A stretch of 64,000 bases of DNA, taken from Parascedosporium putredinis. Lineage: Eukaryota; Ascomycota; Sordariomycetes; Microascales; Microascaceae. The notes under the pieces were generated by a model. That model worked only from the letters and a program-made list of their open reading frames with translations. It searched no databases and was not told the origin of the DNA. Where the stretch lies: positions 248,001 to 312,000 of the forward strand of contig CASHTG010000015.1 of the NCBI GenBank assembly GCA_949357655.1. The letters run 5' to 3'. Positions 22,601 to 34,570 of the stretch are shown one piece after another. Position 1 is the first letter of the stretch. Each line of letters opens with the position of its first letter. Made by a program: the position numbers and the translations under genes.

Positions 22601-25260
22601 TGCAGGGCTTTACGCCAACAATACCAATGGTATCCTGGCTGACGAGATGGGACTCGGCAAGACCATCCAGACGATTGCGCTCCTAGCGCATCTGGCTTGT
22701 TATCACGGGGTCTGGGGTCCGCATCTTGTCATTGTGCCGACCAGCGTCATGCTCAACTGGGAGATGGAGTTCAAGAAATGGTGCCCCGGCTTCAAGATCC
22801 TCGCGTATTACGGCAATCAAGAAGAGCGTAAGCGCAAGCGTCAAGGTTGGAACAATGACGACGTGTGGAACGTGTGCATCACGTCCTACCAGCTGGTGCT
22901 GCAAGACAGCCAGGTATTCAAGCGGCGTCGCTGGCATTACATGATTCTTGACGAGGCCCACAACATTAAGAACTTCAAGTCACAACGGTGGCAGACACTC
23001 TTGGGCTTCAACACGCAGGCCCGGCTGCTCCTCACTGGTACCCCGCTGCAGAACAACCTCACCGAGTTATGGTCGCTTCTCTTCTTCCTCATGCCTTCGG
23101 AGAATGGCGTGGGCGGCTTCGCGGATCTACAAGAGTTCCACGACTGGTTCCACAAACCCGAGTCGCAGATTCTCGAAAGCGGCAAGGAGAAGATGGACGA
23201 TGAGGCGCGGGCCATCATCTCCAAGCTGCACAAGGTGCTGCGGCCCTACCTCCTACGGCGCCTCAAGGCCGACGTGGAGAAGCAGATGCCGGCCAAGTAC
23301 GAGCACGTCGAGTTCTGCCGGCTGTCGAAGCGGCAGCGCGAGCTCTACGACGGGTTCCTCGGACGCTCAGACACGCGCAACACCTTGGCTTCGGGCAACT
23401 ATCTTAGCATTATCAACTGCCTAATGCAGCTCCGCAAGGTGTGCAATCACCCCGACCTTTTTATCGACCGGCCCATCATGACGTCGTTCCCGATGGAGCG
23501 GTCGGTGGCCGGCGGCTACGAGTATACGGAACGCTTTGTGCAAAAGTCCATCCTCGCGCCGGATCACATGGGCGCCGTGAGCCTACAATTTCTCAACCTT
23601 ATCCCCACCCGCTACGAAAACATCTCTACTCATACGGCCGACACCATCGCCCGGCTTACCACGCCCCGCACTCTAATGGACATGCGAGACGCGCAAAAGA
23701 AGCGCGCCAAAGAGGAGTTCAAGGAGCTCGACCCTACCACGGTTCTGTCGAACATTGACTATCTCGAAAGCATCGGCCGCTGGGATCGGTTCGAAGAGCT
23801 GCAGCATTCCGTATACCTCAACGCTCTTCGGCGCCAGCAAAAGCCCATCTACGGCGAAAACGTGGTCAAGATGCTCACGCTCGATCTCCACGAGAGCCCC
23901 CGCAAACTCCGTGCCAAAGTGCCTGGGAAAGTACTAAAGTGGTTTGAAGAAGACTCGGTCTTCATCTCTTCCATGATCAAGGGCGTGGAGAGGCGCTCGG
24001 AGGAATTGCACACGACGATTGAAAAGTTTGCGTGCACGACGCCGGCAGTGGTAGCCAAGGACTTGCACCAACTCGTCCTCGGCAGCCGTGGGGTGCAAGC
24101 GTTCCAAGACGCGGACTTTAAGCTGAGCAAGGCGACTCGATGGGCCCCGTACATGCCCAAAGAACCGCCGGCGGACCCGTGGCATGAAGCGCGGATGCGC
24201 TTGAGCGTCCAGTTCCCTGACAAGCGGCTCCTTCAGTTTGATTGCGGCAAGCTCCAGGCTCTCGACCGGCTTTTGCGCAAGCTGCAAGCAGGGGGCCACC
24301 GAGCGCTCATCTTCACGCAGATGACCAAGGTTTTGGATATTCTGGAGCAGTTCCTCAACATCCACGGACACAAGTACCTGCGCTTGGACGGAGCGACCAA
24401 GGTCGAGCAGCGACAAATCCTCACCGACCGGTTCAACAATGACCCTCGCATCCTATGCTTCATTCTCTCGACGCGTTCCGGGGGTTGGGTATCAACCTCA
24501 CGGGCGCGGACACAGTCATCTTTTACGACCAGGACTGGAATCCGGCCATGGACAAGCAGTGTCAAGACAGGTGCCATCGAATCGGGCAGACGCGCGACGT
24601 GCACATCTACCGACTCGTCAGCGAGCACACGATCGAAGCCAACATCCTACGCAAGGCGTCGCAGAAGCAGATGCTCGACGACGTGGTCATCCAGGAGGGC
24701 GAGTTCACGACCGACTACTTCAACAAGCTCTCGGTGCGGGACGTCATCGATGCCGAGACCGGCGCGCGTCGCGACGACGACGAGTTTGTCAGCGACGGGG
24801 TCGCAGCCGCCAACGCCGCCATGGACCGCGTCCTCGGAGGAGGCACGGACGGCGGCAGCAGCGACGACCGCTCGGTCGGCAGGGTCCTGGCCCAGGCCGA
24901 GGACAAGGAGGACGTGACAGCCGCCCGCGCGGCAGAAAGGGAGATCCAAGCGGACGAGATCGACTTTAGCGAAAAGAGTGGGGCGGGCGCGTCCGGCGCC
25001 GCCACCGAACGGCACAATACGCCGCATACGGCGACGCCTGGCGGGGCACGCCCACGCCCGCGCCTGGCGTCGGCGGCGGAGGAGAGGCGGAAGAGGACGA
25101 GAGCCTCGTCGAGCTCAACGCGTGGGGCGAGAAGATCCACAACGTCGACCACTTTATGCTGGACTTTATGGCGGAAGCGCTCCGGTACGCGCCGCTCGAG
25201 ATCCCCAAGGATAAGAAGAAGGGCAAGAAGACCCGGGGCAAAGATACGCGGAAGCGCTAA
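19653..25260 (+). CDS. swr1: Swr1-type chromatin remodelling ATPase (H2A.Z exchange)
   Basis: Catalytic subunit of the nuclear SWR1 complex, which replaces H2A by H2A.Z. Approximate residues after correction: disordered N-terminus with SPPWKKVQAEGPTTF and RRKSGRINLVPLEER; HSA region (about 390-450, HADHLVKAAANFRRLL, EACRDEWRRR); long acidic tract (about 515-680) fitting the H2A.Z-H2B chaperone segment; ATPase lobe 1 with LREYQHFGLEWLAGLY, Walker A DEMGLGKT (about 1000) and DEAH (about 1100); insertion; lobe 2 with LRLDGATKVEQRQ, GINLTGADTVIFYDQDWNP and CHRIGQTRDVHIYR; C-terminus WGEKIHNVDHFMLDFM. No introns. Frame breaks: 19787-19791, about 20355-20361 (two bases), 21049-21051, 22165-22167, 22418-22421, 24480-24484 and 25043-25046. 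About 1871 residues, within family range. Confidence 0.95.
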
Positions 25261-25598
25261 GACGCTCGCTCCCCTTCGACTCTTGCAAGAGTAGGGGATA
25301 CCCGCGAGAGTGACACGCCCCCTGCCCTTCACTTCGAGATTGAGAGTGGACCTCATCTTGAGTTTACACCAAAGAACCCCAAAATAGGAGACTGTTGGCT
25401 GCGAAGCATGCACGCATCGCATACTGTGTTTGAGTACCATGGGATTCCAAACAAAACTGGCGATATACCTGCACGCCGCGAACCAAAATAACGCCGGCGG
25501 CAGCGATACACGGAGAGACTAATTTCTTGTTTGGAGGGCAACGCAACTTTGATTTCGGTGTTTCTAGATTGGGGATGTCATTTTTGTTTTCCTCGTCC

Positions 25599-25614
25599 TT
25601 TTTTTTTTTTTTTT
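25599..25614. repeat. T16 homopolymer tract
   Basis: Sixteen consecutive T in the 3' region of SWR1. In a sequence with frequent homopolymer length errors the true length is uncertain. Confidence 0.9.
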
Positions 25615-26273
25615 ACTTTGGCCATGGGTCTTTCTTTCGCTTCCGCCCGCGGAAACACTATGCATTCCCCTCACTCATGCGTTTTATATCTTTGCCGTTC
25701 TCGTGTTTTCTGGCCAAAGAGTGAGAGAGCGAAAGGGTGATTCTTTTTCTCATTTTCCCCAAGCCGCGAATACGTTTGTGTACTATTAGTGATCATGACT
25801 AGCATAAGACTTTTGTTTTCTTTTTTGTTTGTCCCTTGTTCCTTTCTAAAGGGAAAGGGCAATGAGACGTTTATACAGATATAAATACAGACATCAACCG
25901 ACGAGTGAGTCTTCCCGACCGGTTCGCTATCGTTCTCCAAGGCCCCGCTGCACATCCAATCTTGGAGGACGCCATCCTTAGACGTGCTGTGCTACGCCTC
26001 ATCTGCAGGATCGTGGCCGCCAAGTCTCGTGCACAGGTGGCCAGGACAATCCCTCCGCTAGGTTAGATTCCAAGGTCGACGGATGCATGGCATATTCTCA
26101 AAGTAATTCAACACACAGGGGTTCAGATTTGAAGCACATTTGATCAGTATTTTGATACTATATGCTCGCTATGGTCGCCGCCCTCTTCGGAATGCAAGTC
26201 CCACAGAAAGAGTAGGATGATATGGCAAAAGGGCTCAAATGATGATCAACGGAGAATCCCTCTAGATATAAAG

Positions 26274-26294
26274 AAAAAAAAAAAAAAAAAAAAA
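26274..26294. repeat. A21 homopolymer tract
   Basis: Twenty-one consecutive A between SWR1 and the SCOC gene, the longest homopolymer seen in the window. It is preceded by ATATAAAG. No direct-repeat flank or retroposon body was recognised. Confidence 0.9.
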
Positions 26295-26967
26295 CGGATT
26301 GGGTATCTCCACCTCGTTCTTGCTTTCTCTCCCCTGTTGCATGTTTTCAAGGCAACAGCGCGGTTCAAAAGCCTCTATCGTCCTTCTCTCACCTCGGTCA
26401 TACCTGTCCGCCTCATACAAAGAAAAGGAACCCCACTCGTCAGAGCCCGTTATATCCAATGCGACGTCGTGCGAAGGCTTTCCTCCTCGGAGAAGATGAA
26501 ATGAGAAAAAGATGTAAAGAAAAATGAACAAGTAAGGGACCCGGGGTGGTGCTATTCGGACCTAGCTCTTAGGGCCAATACCACTGCTCCCTGCAAGGAG
26601 ATGTCAAGATGCGGTGAATCCCCATCCCGTAATCCCAATACTCCTAGAATATGCCCTTTTCGAAGCTCCCTCTTTTGTTTCCGTTGGTATAATAGAATAC
26701 AGTCATAAGCGTAATGTAGATGCCCTCGGCCTTCCCCGAAAGGCTGGGTGAAAATATAAAAAAGTGAGTTTCCGGGGTGGGTGAAGTATATGATAATGTT
26801 GTAACAAGTTGCCACTAGCCAAGCCGTTTTACCAACAGCTAGGTAACGGCTCGTGTGGCTGTCGATCGCGGTAGGAGCGGTGACAAGGCGTCACCTCGAT
26901 ACTCCGGACGGCAAAAGACAATAGATGCGTGAGGTGCGACTCGTGGCTAAGCAAGCCTCCTTGCTGC

Positions 26968-27554
26968 CTACTTCTTCTGGCGGCCGTCGATAGCAGTAAT
27001 CTTGCTCGTGCTCATCAAGTCCCCAATATACTTTTGTAGAAACTTGTTGTTGCTATCGAGCTTGTCGTGCTCTTCTCGAACCGCCTCGATTTGTTGGAAT
27101 ATGGCCAGCAATGAGTCTTGGAGTGCCTTGGCTTGTCTAGAAGATTTGGTAAGGGGAAAAAGTCAGACGCGGTCCACGTTTTAGTTGCTGCGAGATGCAA
27201 TCTCTCAAGCGAGTCGAGTCAATAGGATAGAACCAACCTCCTCAACTCCTCCCTGGCTTCTCGCCCCATGGCTTCGATGTCCTCGCTTGTCCTTCGCGGA
27301 CTCATCGCGCGTACGTCATCGGGACCAAACTGAATGTCCACGGGTCCGACGTCGTCCTCGCGGGGAATGACGAGAGGTCCGCTGCTCTTTCGGCTCAGGA
27401 GCCTCGGCCGCTGAGGCACAGGGGCATGAATCCGCAAGTGGTCAGCATCGTTCGAAGCCGATGATGAATTGGAGGAGCTGGTGGCCTCTGATGGCGTGGT
27501 CACGTCGGCGGAGTGATGCGCATGTATCTCGATCTCGGTAGAAGTTGACGCCAT
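26968..27554 (-). CDS. Short coiled-coil (SCOC/SCOCO-type) protein
   Basis: Small Golgi/endosome-associated coiled-coil protein of the SCOC/UNC-69 type (family knowledge). Exon 1 codes for a Ser-rich disordered part (ATSSSNSSSASND, RPRLLSRKSSGPLVIPRED, ARSP-like RAMSPRRTSEDIEAMGREA). The intron 27137-27237 joins EELRR to QAKALQDSLLAIFQQIEAV, then the conserved coiled coil REEHDKLDSNNKFLQKYI and GDLMSTSKI, with stop TAG at 26968-26970. 161 residues with no frame correction. The start at 27554 (MASTSTEIEI) is chosen; an in-frame ATG at 27581 is possible. Many fungal members likewise have a disordered extension before the coiled coil. Confidence 0.85.
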
Positions 27555-29926
27555 TACACCGATGGGAATGGCTAGAAGCACGAGGTGTAACGGCAGCTAA
27601 CTGTTGGTGCAAAAACTCGTTGCGTCTATGAGGTAACAGCGCTGGTGCAGGTCGTGTTGGTTAGGTAAATCTAAAGCAGACGGAGAGAACAGGTTCAAGC
27701 CCTCGTCCGTTCAAAGAGCCTAATCCGGGATGCTGGTGCTGGTGCTGCGTGGTTGTTTATATCAAGGATAAAAAGGTTGTGAGTGTGCCTGACCTAGCTC
27801 AGTCAAGGGGAAAACCCAAAACACACAAAAGTCGACCGATGACGTTGAGAGGCAAAGACACGACAAGTCAGGTGGGATTCTTAATGCTGGGACGACGAGT
27901 CGGCGACTAGCTGAATTATTGCTTTTGCTTGACCTGTTTGGGGTCTTCCAAGGACGACAAGCCACCCGACCTCGTTTGTCAGCATGAGCTGGAAGACGTC
28001 GGCCGAACTCGTTCGTTCAGTGGCAAAAAAGGCCAGAAATGGATGAGCAAAAATAAAGCAAGGCTCTAGACCCTCTTGGCAATACGGCAAGTCGGAAACA
28101 ACTAAAAGTCAAAGTATCGCCGGGTTGCTCGCTGCAAGCTATTCGGCTCCGTTGGGATGGTTGGGTAGGATCGATCGACTGGTTGTTGGACCTCGGAATC
28201 GACTGTCTCACCTCGGAACTACCGTGCTTCGGAATGCCCTCTTAAAAATCGTAAAATATGAAGACCGGCGTGTCCGTATGTCTGATGTATTTTCTTGGGT
28301 CCGAAAATAGGGATTTGTTCAAAGGGTGAGGAGGAAATAGAAATTATTAAATATATAAGTGGATCGTGGAGAAATGTCGTCGGGAGCGGTGATGGAAATC
28401 CGCTCAACTAAGAGGGGAGGGGTTATAGATGGGAGTCGGTCAAGCACCTTTACACAGGCTTTCCTCGCGGCGTCGTCGGTCGGACTCTTTTCGAAAAAGA
28501 GGACTCGGGCGGCGAGGCAATAAAAATCCAAGCTCGTATTTGTCTTCTTCCCGGCGCGGCGGCGGTGGATGGGCCAAGTGGGCTGCGGGACGACAGAAAA
28601 AAGTTGGCTGGCAAACGTATACGGCCAGTTGTCTTGATGTCGGTATCTCGAGCAAACTCGCTAGATGGTAAATCGGGGAGGGAGGACAGAAGAAAGAAGA
28701 AGAAAAACGGCGCTTCACGTCGTCACGAATCCGAAGCGGCGAAGCAGGGCGGAATTCCCAAATATCAGAAGGAAGTTGCGAAGATGAGCGCGGAGGAGAA
28801 CGAGGAGCCAGGAAGAGGGAAGGAGAGACGATAAAAGGGCCCGTTGAGGTGTGGAAGGAAGGCCAAAGGGGAAAAGGGTAGGTGCGAAGCAAAGCGAGGA
28901 ACGGGGCGGTCGTGAATTGATATTAGGGGAGAGGCACGATGATCTACACTACACAAGACTTGGGGGAGGGTACCTGTTGCATTACTGCACTGGGTACTGG
29001 CCGGCTCGTTATTTTGGCGCTGGGCAACCAGAGAGAGCAGCGTATGGAAATACATACATTGAAGTAGATCCGTTGTGCGATTCCTTGCACATTGATCAAA
29101 TGGCCTTGAGTGGTCCAGTTCCGTCATCCGCAACAGGCGGGAGAACCAAGTTGGAGGATTGGGAAGTGAAAAGGGGGGCGTGGATGGGCTTTGTAGCCTC
29201 TACCCGCATCCAGTAGAGTGAGTCCACGAAAGCGTAGGTCAAAGGATCATGGAGGGCCCTGTGTCTGATTAAGGGTCCGTTACGTCGCAAGTTGCGCGGG
29301 TGCTGGGGCCGGTCCAGGCCCTGTCCACTGCATCATCGATATCCACCTCGACAACATACCCTTCAACACGTCTAACACTGTGCGTGCTGTGTGCTTGCTC
29401 GCCTCACGTAATGGGTCATCCGCCATTGATTGAAGCGATCCCAATCCTATTATTCCGCGCTCCCCTAGGGCCCAGCCCGCGTAAAATTCTAGCGTCCAGT
29501 GTCACTGTTCTGTCAGGGTTTAGCTTCGTTTTCTGCCCGTCACCGTTTCCCCTCCCCGACCTTTTTTTCTTCTGTTTTTCGCTCATTTTCTCAAACCCTT
29601 GTTTTCTCTATCATACCGCTTTCTTCTGTGGGGAGATCTCTTCCATCTACTCCCCAAGTTTACCGGCATGGCCAGTGTTGCTCCTTCTCCTGGTCGCAAC
29701 GGATCCATCCATTTGACGATTCACAGGATTCGGACTGAGCCTGAGGACGCTAACATGAGCCCGCGCGCGCGGCGGAACCAGTAGATCCAGCACAACCTCC
29801 CACAATATTGCGGTCCCCACAGCCTAATAGAACTTCCACGCGGTGGTACAAGGCGCACCAGTGTCTCACGCCAATATACCGTCATCGATTTATTCTTTTT
29901 CATTTTGGCCAAAAACTTCGGTATGC

Positions 29927-29950
29927 GATGGGATGGGATGGGATGGGTTG
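29927..29950. repeat. GATGG pentanucleotide tandem repeat
   Basis: Four GATGG units followed by a degenerate one (GTTGG) inside the gene-free interval. Confidence 0.9.
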
Positions 29951-30976
29951 GCCCTGCCCTATGACCTCGGGAACCCGGAGGGGCAAATGCAGGCTGTGTT
30001 GCAGTGTCCCGCCTGTCCTTGCCACGTAATTGGTGCTCAGGGACAGGCTTGTTCTTTCCTCGTCCAGAAATATCCCAAGCGGTATCACCACCGTTGAGAA
30101 GGGAGGAAAGCGTCCTCCTGACTTCCATGCCTATGAACTAATACAACTAATATGCAAAAGGGAAAGAGGGGGTGAGCATTTCAAATATAGGCAGCATTCG
30201 ACGCTAACTGGGTCCCGCGTGAAGTCTAGACCAGTCCAAATTCGTCTAGCCTTCTCCTATCCTCAACCACTCAGTGTTCAGAGTGCGAACGTGAAGTACC
30301 ACGATGAAGAGTTGCACTTGCTCCAATGGACTTTGCTCCTTCTAAACTCTTCCAGAACCGTCATTGTAGCTGTTCAAATAACAAGAGCCAGACAATCCGC
30401 TCGAGGAAATTGGCTCGTCACAGCGCCTTTACGCCATTCTGTTTAGCGCCGCTCATGCGCGAGTGTGATGGATCCATCTCCCAATTAGGTGTGGAGTTTT
30501 GGATGAAGGGAAATGAGCGCTGCCCCGTTATAAGTTCCACTTGGCTGGCCTCAGGTGAGTGGGAGAAAGTTTAAACCTGAGGGTGAGAGAAAAAAAAAAA
30601 GAAAACAGAAAGACCCGCCCGAACGGGACAAACAGCCGCCAGAAGGGAATAGGAAGGAGGCGAGAAATGAAAGAGAAGGAGAAGACCTTCCAGCTCTTTC
30701 CTAGTGTAGCCTGGCCCCGACGTTCCTCGAGGGGAGGCCCACAGGCTTTCTTCTTGTCAAATGGGCCGTCGTGATTACAGTTCGACTTGTCCTGGGAGGC
30801 GCTGCTCCCTCAGGTCGATCCAGCACGCAGTTCAAATGTTCCCCAAATCAAGCCCAAAATGAAGGCGGCTTTACAAAGCGCGGAGTCAGTGCTGCGCCTG
30901 AGCGAGACTCCATTATTAGATTATTAGACTCTTTCGCCGATTGATCCAATCTTCCTTTTCTTACTACAAGCAGACA

Positions 30977-31004
30977 AGCCAGCGAGCCAGCGAGCCAGCG
31001 AGCC
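30977..31004. repeat. AGCCAGCG octamer repeat, 3.5 copies
   Basis: Perfect tandem copies of an 8-base unit in the gene-free interval. Confidence 0.9.
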
Positions 31005-31970
31005 GTCTTCCCCTTTTATGGGAACTTGGTGCTCCGCCTATTATTCCTCGCGAGTGTCTGAGATCCGCGATGCGCCGAGGCTGGCCTTGCTGACAAGATC
31101 CTTCAGGCCAATTCTTCCACTTCAAGGGCGACAGTGGCGGCAGCGCGCCGCACGCGTGTGCGATCCTTCGCTTCAGCCGCCTTCCTTTCCTACTTCGTAG
31201 CAGCCGAGGTTCCGGGAAATGGCAGGTTTACAGCCCATCATTTCATGGCCACCTGGTATCACAGCCTAACGATGAACAATCATTCATCCAGATCTGGGAC
31301 GCTCGATGAGACACAGCATAGGAGAGGGGGCGGTCAAGCTGAGAGGGCTTGGGCGGAATGAGCATCCACGCACGATATGACCACTCCAGCGTTCAACAAG
31401 CTCCCTCCTACCCAAGAATACGGTCCCTCTACATAATACCTCGTACCTCGACCAGGACAGCAGTACACATTACTTTTGACCGCTTGACACTAATAAACAA
31501 CAGGCGAAGCTGGAGGTGTCAGTTGAGGACAGCAGATCCCCTGTCCTCGGTAACAGGTACCCTGCTCCTCCCGCTAATAGTTTCTCTCCCCCGTTGGCAT
31601 TCTTCAGTCCGTCCCCCATCCTTTTCCCTCCACATCCCCGCCAAGACCCAAGCCTTGCCTTCCATGCCGACAGAGCAAGTGTGGTGTGATAATTGTACAC
31701 CCCCTTTTCCAGTGACGCAAAATCCACCCGCCAGCCTATTGGGAGGTTCAGAAGATGACCACCCCGGTTCTAGTGGGGGCAAAGGTCGGCTCTTTGACGA
31801 ACCCGAAGAATGGTCCCGAGCGCTGTGACGTAGGAGGCCCATGGTGGCTGGCGCTCTTCTTTTTTGAGCCCTTCTGTCCCCCATCCTCTGTTGCTCTTCT
31901 CCTTTTGGCGTGCTGCTCCTTCCAGATTGTGCATTCGGTTCGTGCAAGGAGAGAGAGGAAAAGGAAAATG

Positions 31971-31995
31971 AAGAAGCAGAAGCAGAAGCAGAAGA
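31971..31995. repeat. GAAGCA hexamer repeat
   Basis: About four copies of a purine-rich 6-base unit in the gene-free interval. Confidence 0.85.
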
Positions 31996-33684
31996 ATCCC
32001 GAATGGGGACTCCCAAGCATCAATTTGAACCATTTGATGTCCCCATCGTTTCAAATATCACTGCCAACACGGACGAGTAGCTGGAAGTGAGGTAGGTATG
32101 TATGGGCTGTACAACTTCAAAGACGGAATCAAGAATTCATCAAAGTCAAATGTACCCCAGGTGATTGATTCCCAGTGAGGATGAGGACAATCATTCCAGC
32201 CACTGTGAAGATGGGAGACGAAGAAAAATAAAAGAAAAAGTATTTTTGGGAGATCGCCACCACGCATCAAGGATCTTTTCTGTTTCCACGTAATTACAGG
32301 ATATTGATAGGCGGGGAGAACGCGTCTTGTCGCTGAACGTTCTGTCCTCGTGGTGGATTTACCGCCCATCACCCCCGCCCAAGTGCTCTGTGCTCTGGTC
32401 AGATCTGGAAGATCGTCGTCACAAATTGATCAATCAACGGTTTCGCGGACGGTCAGCTGGCTAGCGTGACAGTGTCGCGAGGTATCGTGCACTTGCTCCG
32501 TATTATCAACATCGTCAAAACGGCTAGTGGTCAAACGGTTTTCTTTTTTTGTTCTCCTTGGCTCGGCTGTTGACTTTTTTTTTTTTCTTCCTCTTTGGTT
32601 CCAACGCGACCTCACGGCCAAGGAGCTCGCCCAGCCGGCCTAATGAAGCCGAGTGCTTAATCAAACGAAAATACCTTAATCCCCTTCGCCGAGCGTCCGG
32701 GACGACCCTTTTTTGCGAGGAGGAACAAGCCAAGCGCGAAGACAAGAGAAAAAAGAAATAAGGCAGGCGGGCCGAGGACAATCCTACCTTTTTCGGTTCA
32801 TTTGGCAATCAAACAAGAAAAACAAAAAGACGCAGTAGAACAAGAAAAAGCGGGATAAAGAGGACCACGACACGTCGAGGTCGCCAAGGAGGCACTGTAG
32901 GCGGGGAAACAGGCAAAACGTCCTCCACACGATTTGTTCCCTTTTCTTTCATGTCTATTTTTTTGTAGCATCGTGAAGAATAGAAACGAGGGACAAGAGA
33001 AGGTGTACCATGACCCAATTTTTTTTTCCCTTCCGCGTGGAGGGGTTGTCCGCTTTGCGGAGAGGCCCATCGAGGTGGGATGGGTATGCAAGTTGTCATT
33101 TCCTCGAGGCACGGCATGCCCAGCAGTCGTTTGCAGCGTTTTGTTCGGGCATTATTGCGTTGGGACTTCATGCAAAATAGATGGCGTCTCGTCTCCCACC
33201 GAGCGGGTCCTTGGGTTCCTTCTCTAACCGAGAGAGAGAGGAGGCAGACACACGTTCTTTTTGGAGTGGACGCCGCCGTTGTCGACGCACGACGGGTGGC
33301 ATTCACTCTCCTCCTCTCCATCCCACCACTCAGGAGCAATCGTTTTGGGCTCCCAGAAAGATCAAGGATTCTGTAGTCAACCCTTTTTCGGTGTTCTGTC
33401 AGCTGGTGAACCTAGAGATCGCGACCGCCTCAGCGGTCTTTGTCGATGAGTAACGCTGGCAGCCCATACGTTTTTATCGGGCTGTGGTTGTGTGTTCTTG
33501 CCAGTGGGGATTCCCCATGAGAAGAAGCTGTCACTCGAAGCGACTTGAGAGGTCGACCCTTCTCGGCTCGTTGATATCAAATTGGGCTCATTACATTCGC
33601 GCTTGTCTCGTTCCACAGTTGAACACATGGCCACGCGAAATTTGCTCGCTTGCCTGACGAAAATCTCCACAACCACACCCATTC

Positions 33685-33685
33685 G

Positions 33686-33714
<29 letters not shown>
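33685..33714. repeat. CT microsatellite
   Basis: About 30 bases of CT repeat with one TTT interruption in the gene-free interval. The polypyrimidine strand is the forward strand, the same sense as the downstream MFS gene. Confidence 0.9.
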
Positions 33715-33716
<2 letters not shown>

Positions 33717-34519
33717 CTCTACGTGCGAGCGACTTCCTGGGTTCTCTCCGCTTCTCGAAAGAGGGGACTCTTGTTTGTTTTCCGCTTCGAGACTTGCACC
33801 CTCTAGCCTCGTAAAAGCACGATTTTAACCCCCAATAAAGCCGATTCATCGATCAAGGTACGCAAGAACTCCAGCTCACCCATCGATCACGGCCCTATTC
33901 ACTCCATGGCCCTATGTATCTGTCTATTCCCACTCCCTTGTTCGCCTTCCGGACTACATAGATTAGAGAAAAAAAAAAAAAAAAGTCACGTCTTCCTCTT
34001 TCTCTCTCTCGGCCGTGTTGAGGGGCGCTGGCTCCGTCCCGAGTGGGGATCACGATCACGCACGCTGAGGCAAGTACCTTGACTGCGAGGCCCACAGCTG
34101 AGAAACGGGGACGATGGGATGGGCCCTGGTCCCTGGTCCAGATCGATCCTGTCAAGTGTCAGAATGGAGTCGAAATGGAGTCAGGTGGGGAAGAGAGACG
34201 AAAAGGCGAGGCGAAGAGCGGCCGGCGAGGAGCAAGTCTACGCAAGGTATAATAAGCCATCTCCGTTTATTACAAAGCCCCCCTCTCCAACCCACACCCT
34301 CACGATAGTACCCGTTGACCAGCTTCTTTGTCCAAAGAAAGAAGAAAAGAATGTCGGTGAGCCATCTGCGAGACTCTGGATCTTCCCCCTTTTCGTGCCT
34401 CTCCGCCCCCACCTTCCATGGAAAGGTTTACTGAGTGGATCCCAGTGACCTCTAGTTGCTCCCTTTTTTTCCTTTTGCAGATCGGAGATAAAAGGGCGAG
34501 GGATAAGAGCTAGGGTAGA

Positions 34520-34570
34520 CAGAAGGAGAAAAAAGAAAAAGAAAGAAAGAAAGAAAAAAAGAAATCAAAG
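34520..34570. repeat. Imperfect GAAA/GAAAA tract
   Basis: About 50 bases of A/G-only sequence rich in GAAA units, following a polypurine stretch that starts near 34486. Confidence 0.85.

Larger units (their letters stand above)
25261..26967. other. Convergent 3' region between SWR1 and the SCOC gene
   Basis: Holds the 3' ends of two convergent genes. Long T and A tracts (25599-25614 and 26274-26294) are the main features. Short frames here are low-complexity and carry no family motif. Confidence 0.6.

Noticed and set aside
27685..27700. A GGTTCAAGCC string resembling a tRNA B box
   Set aside because: No cloverleaf could be built from the flanking sequence.
31519..32016. A 165-codon minus-strand frame in the gene-free interval
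   Set aside because: Low-complexity Ser/Arg/Gly composition, no motif, and overlapped by equally long frames on the other strand.
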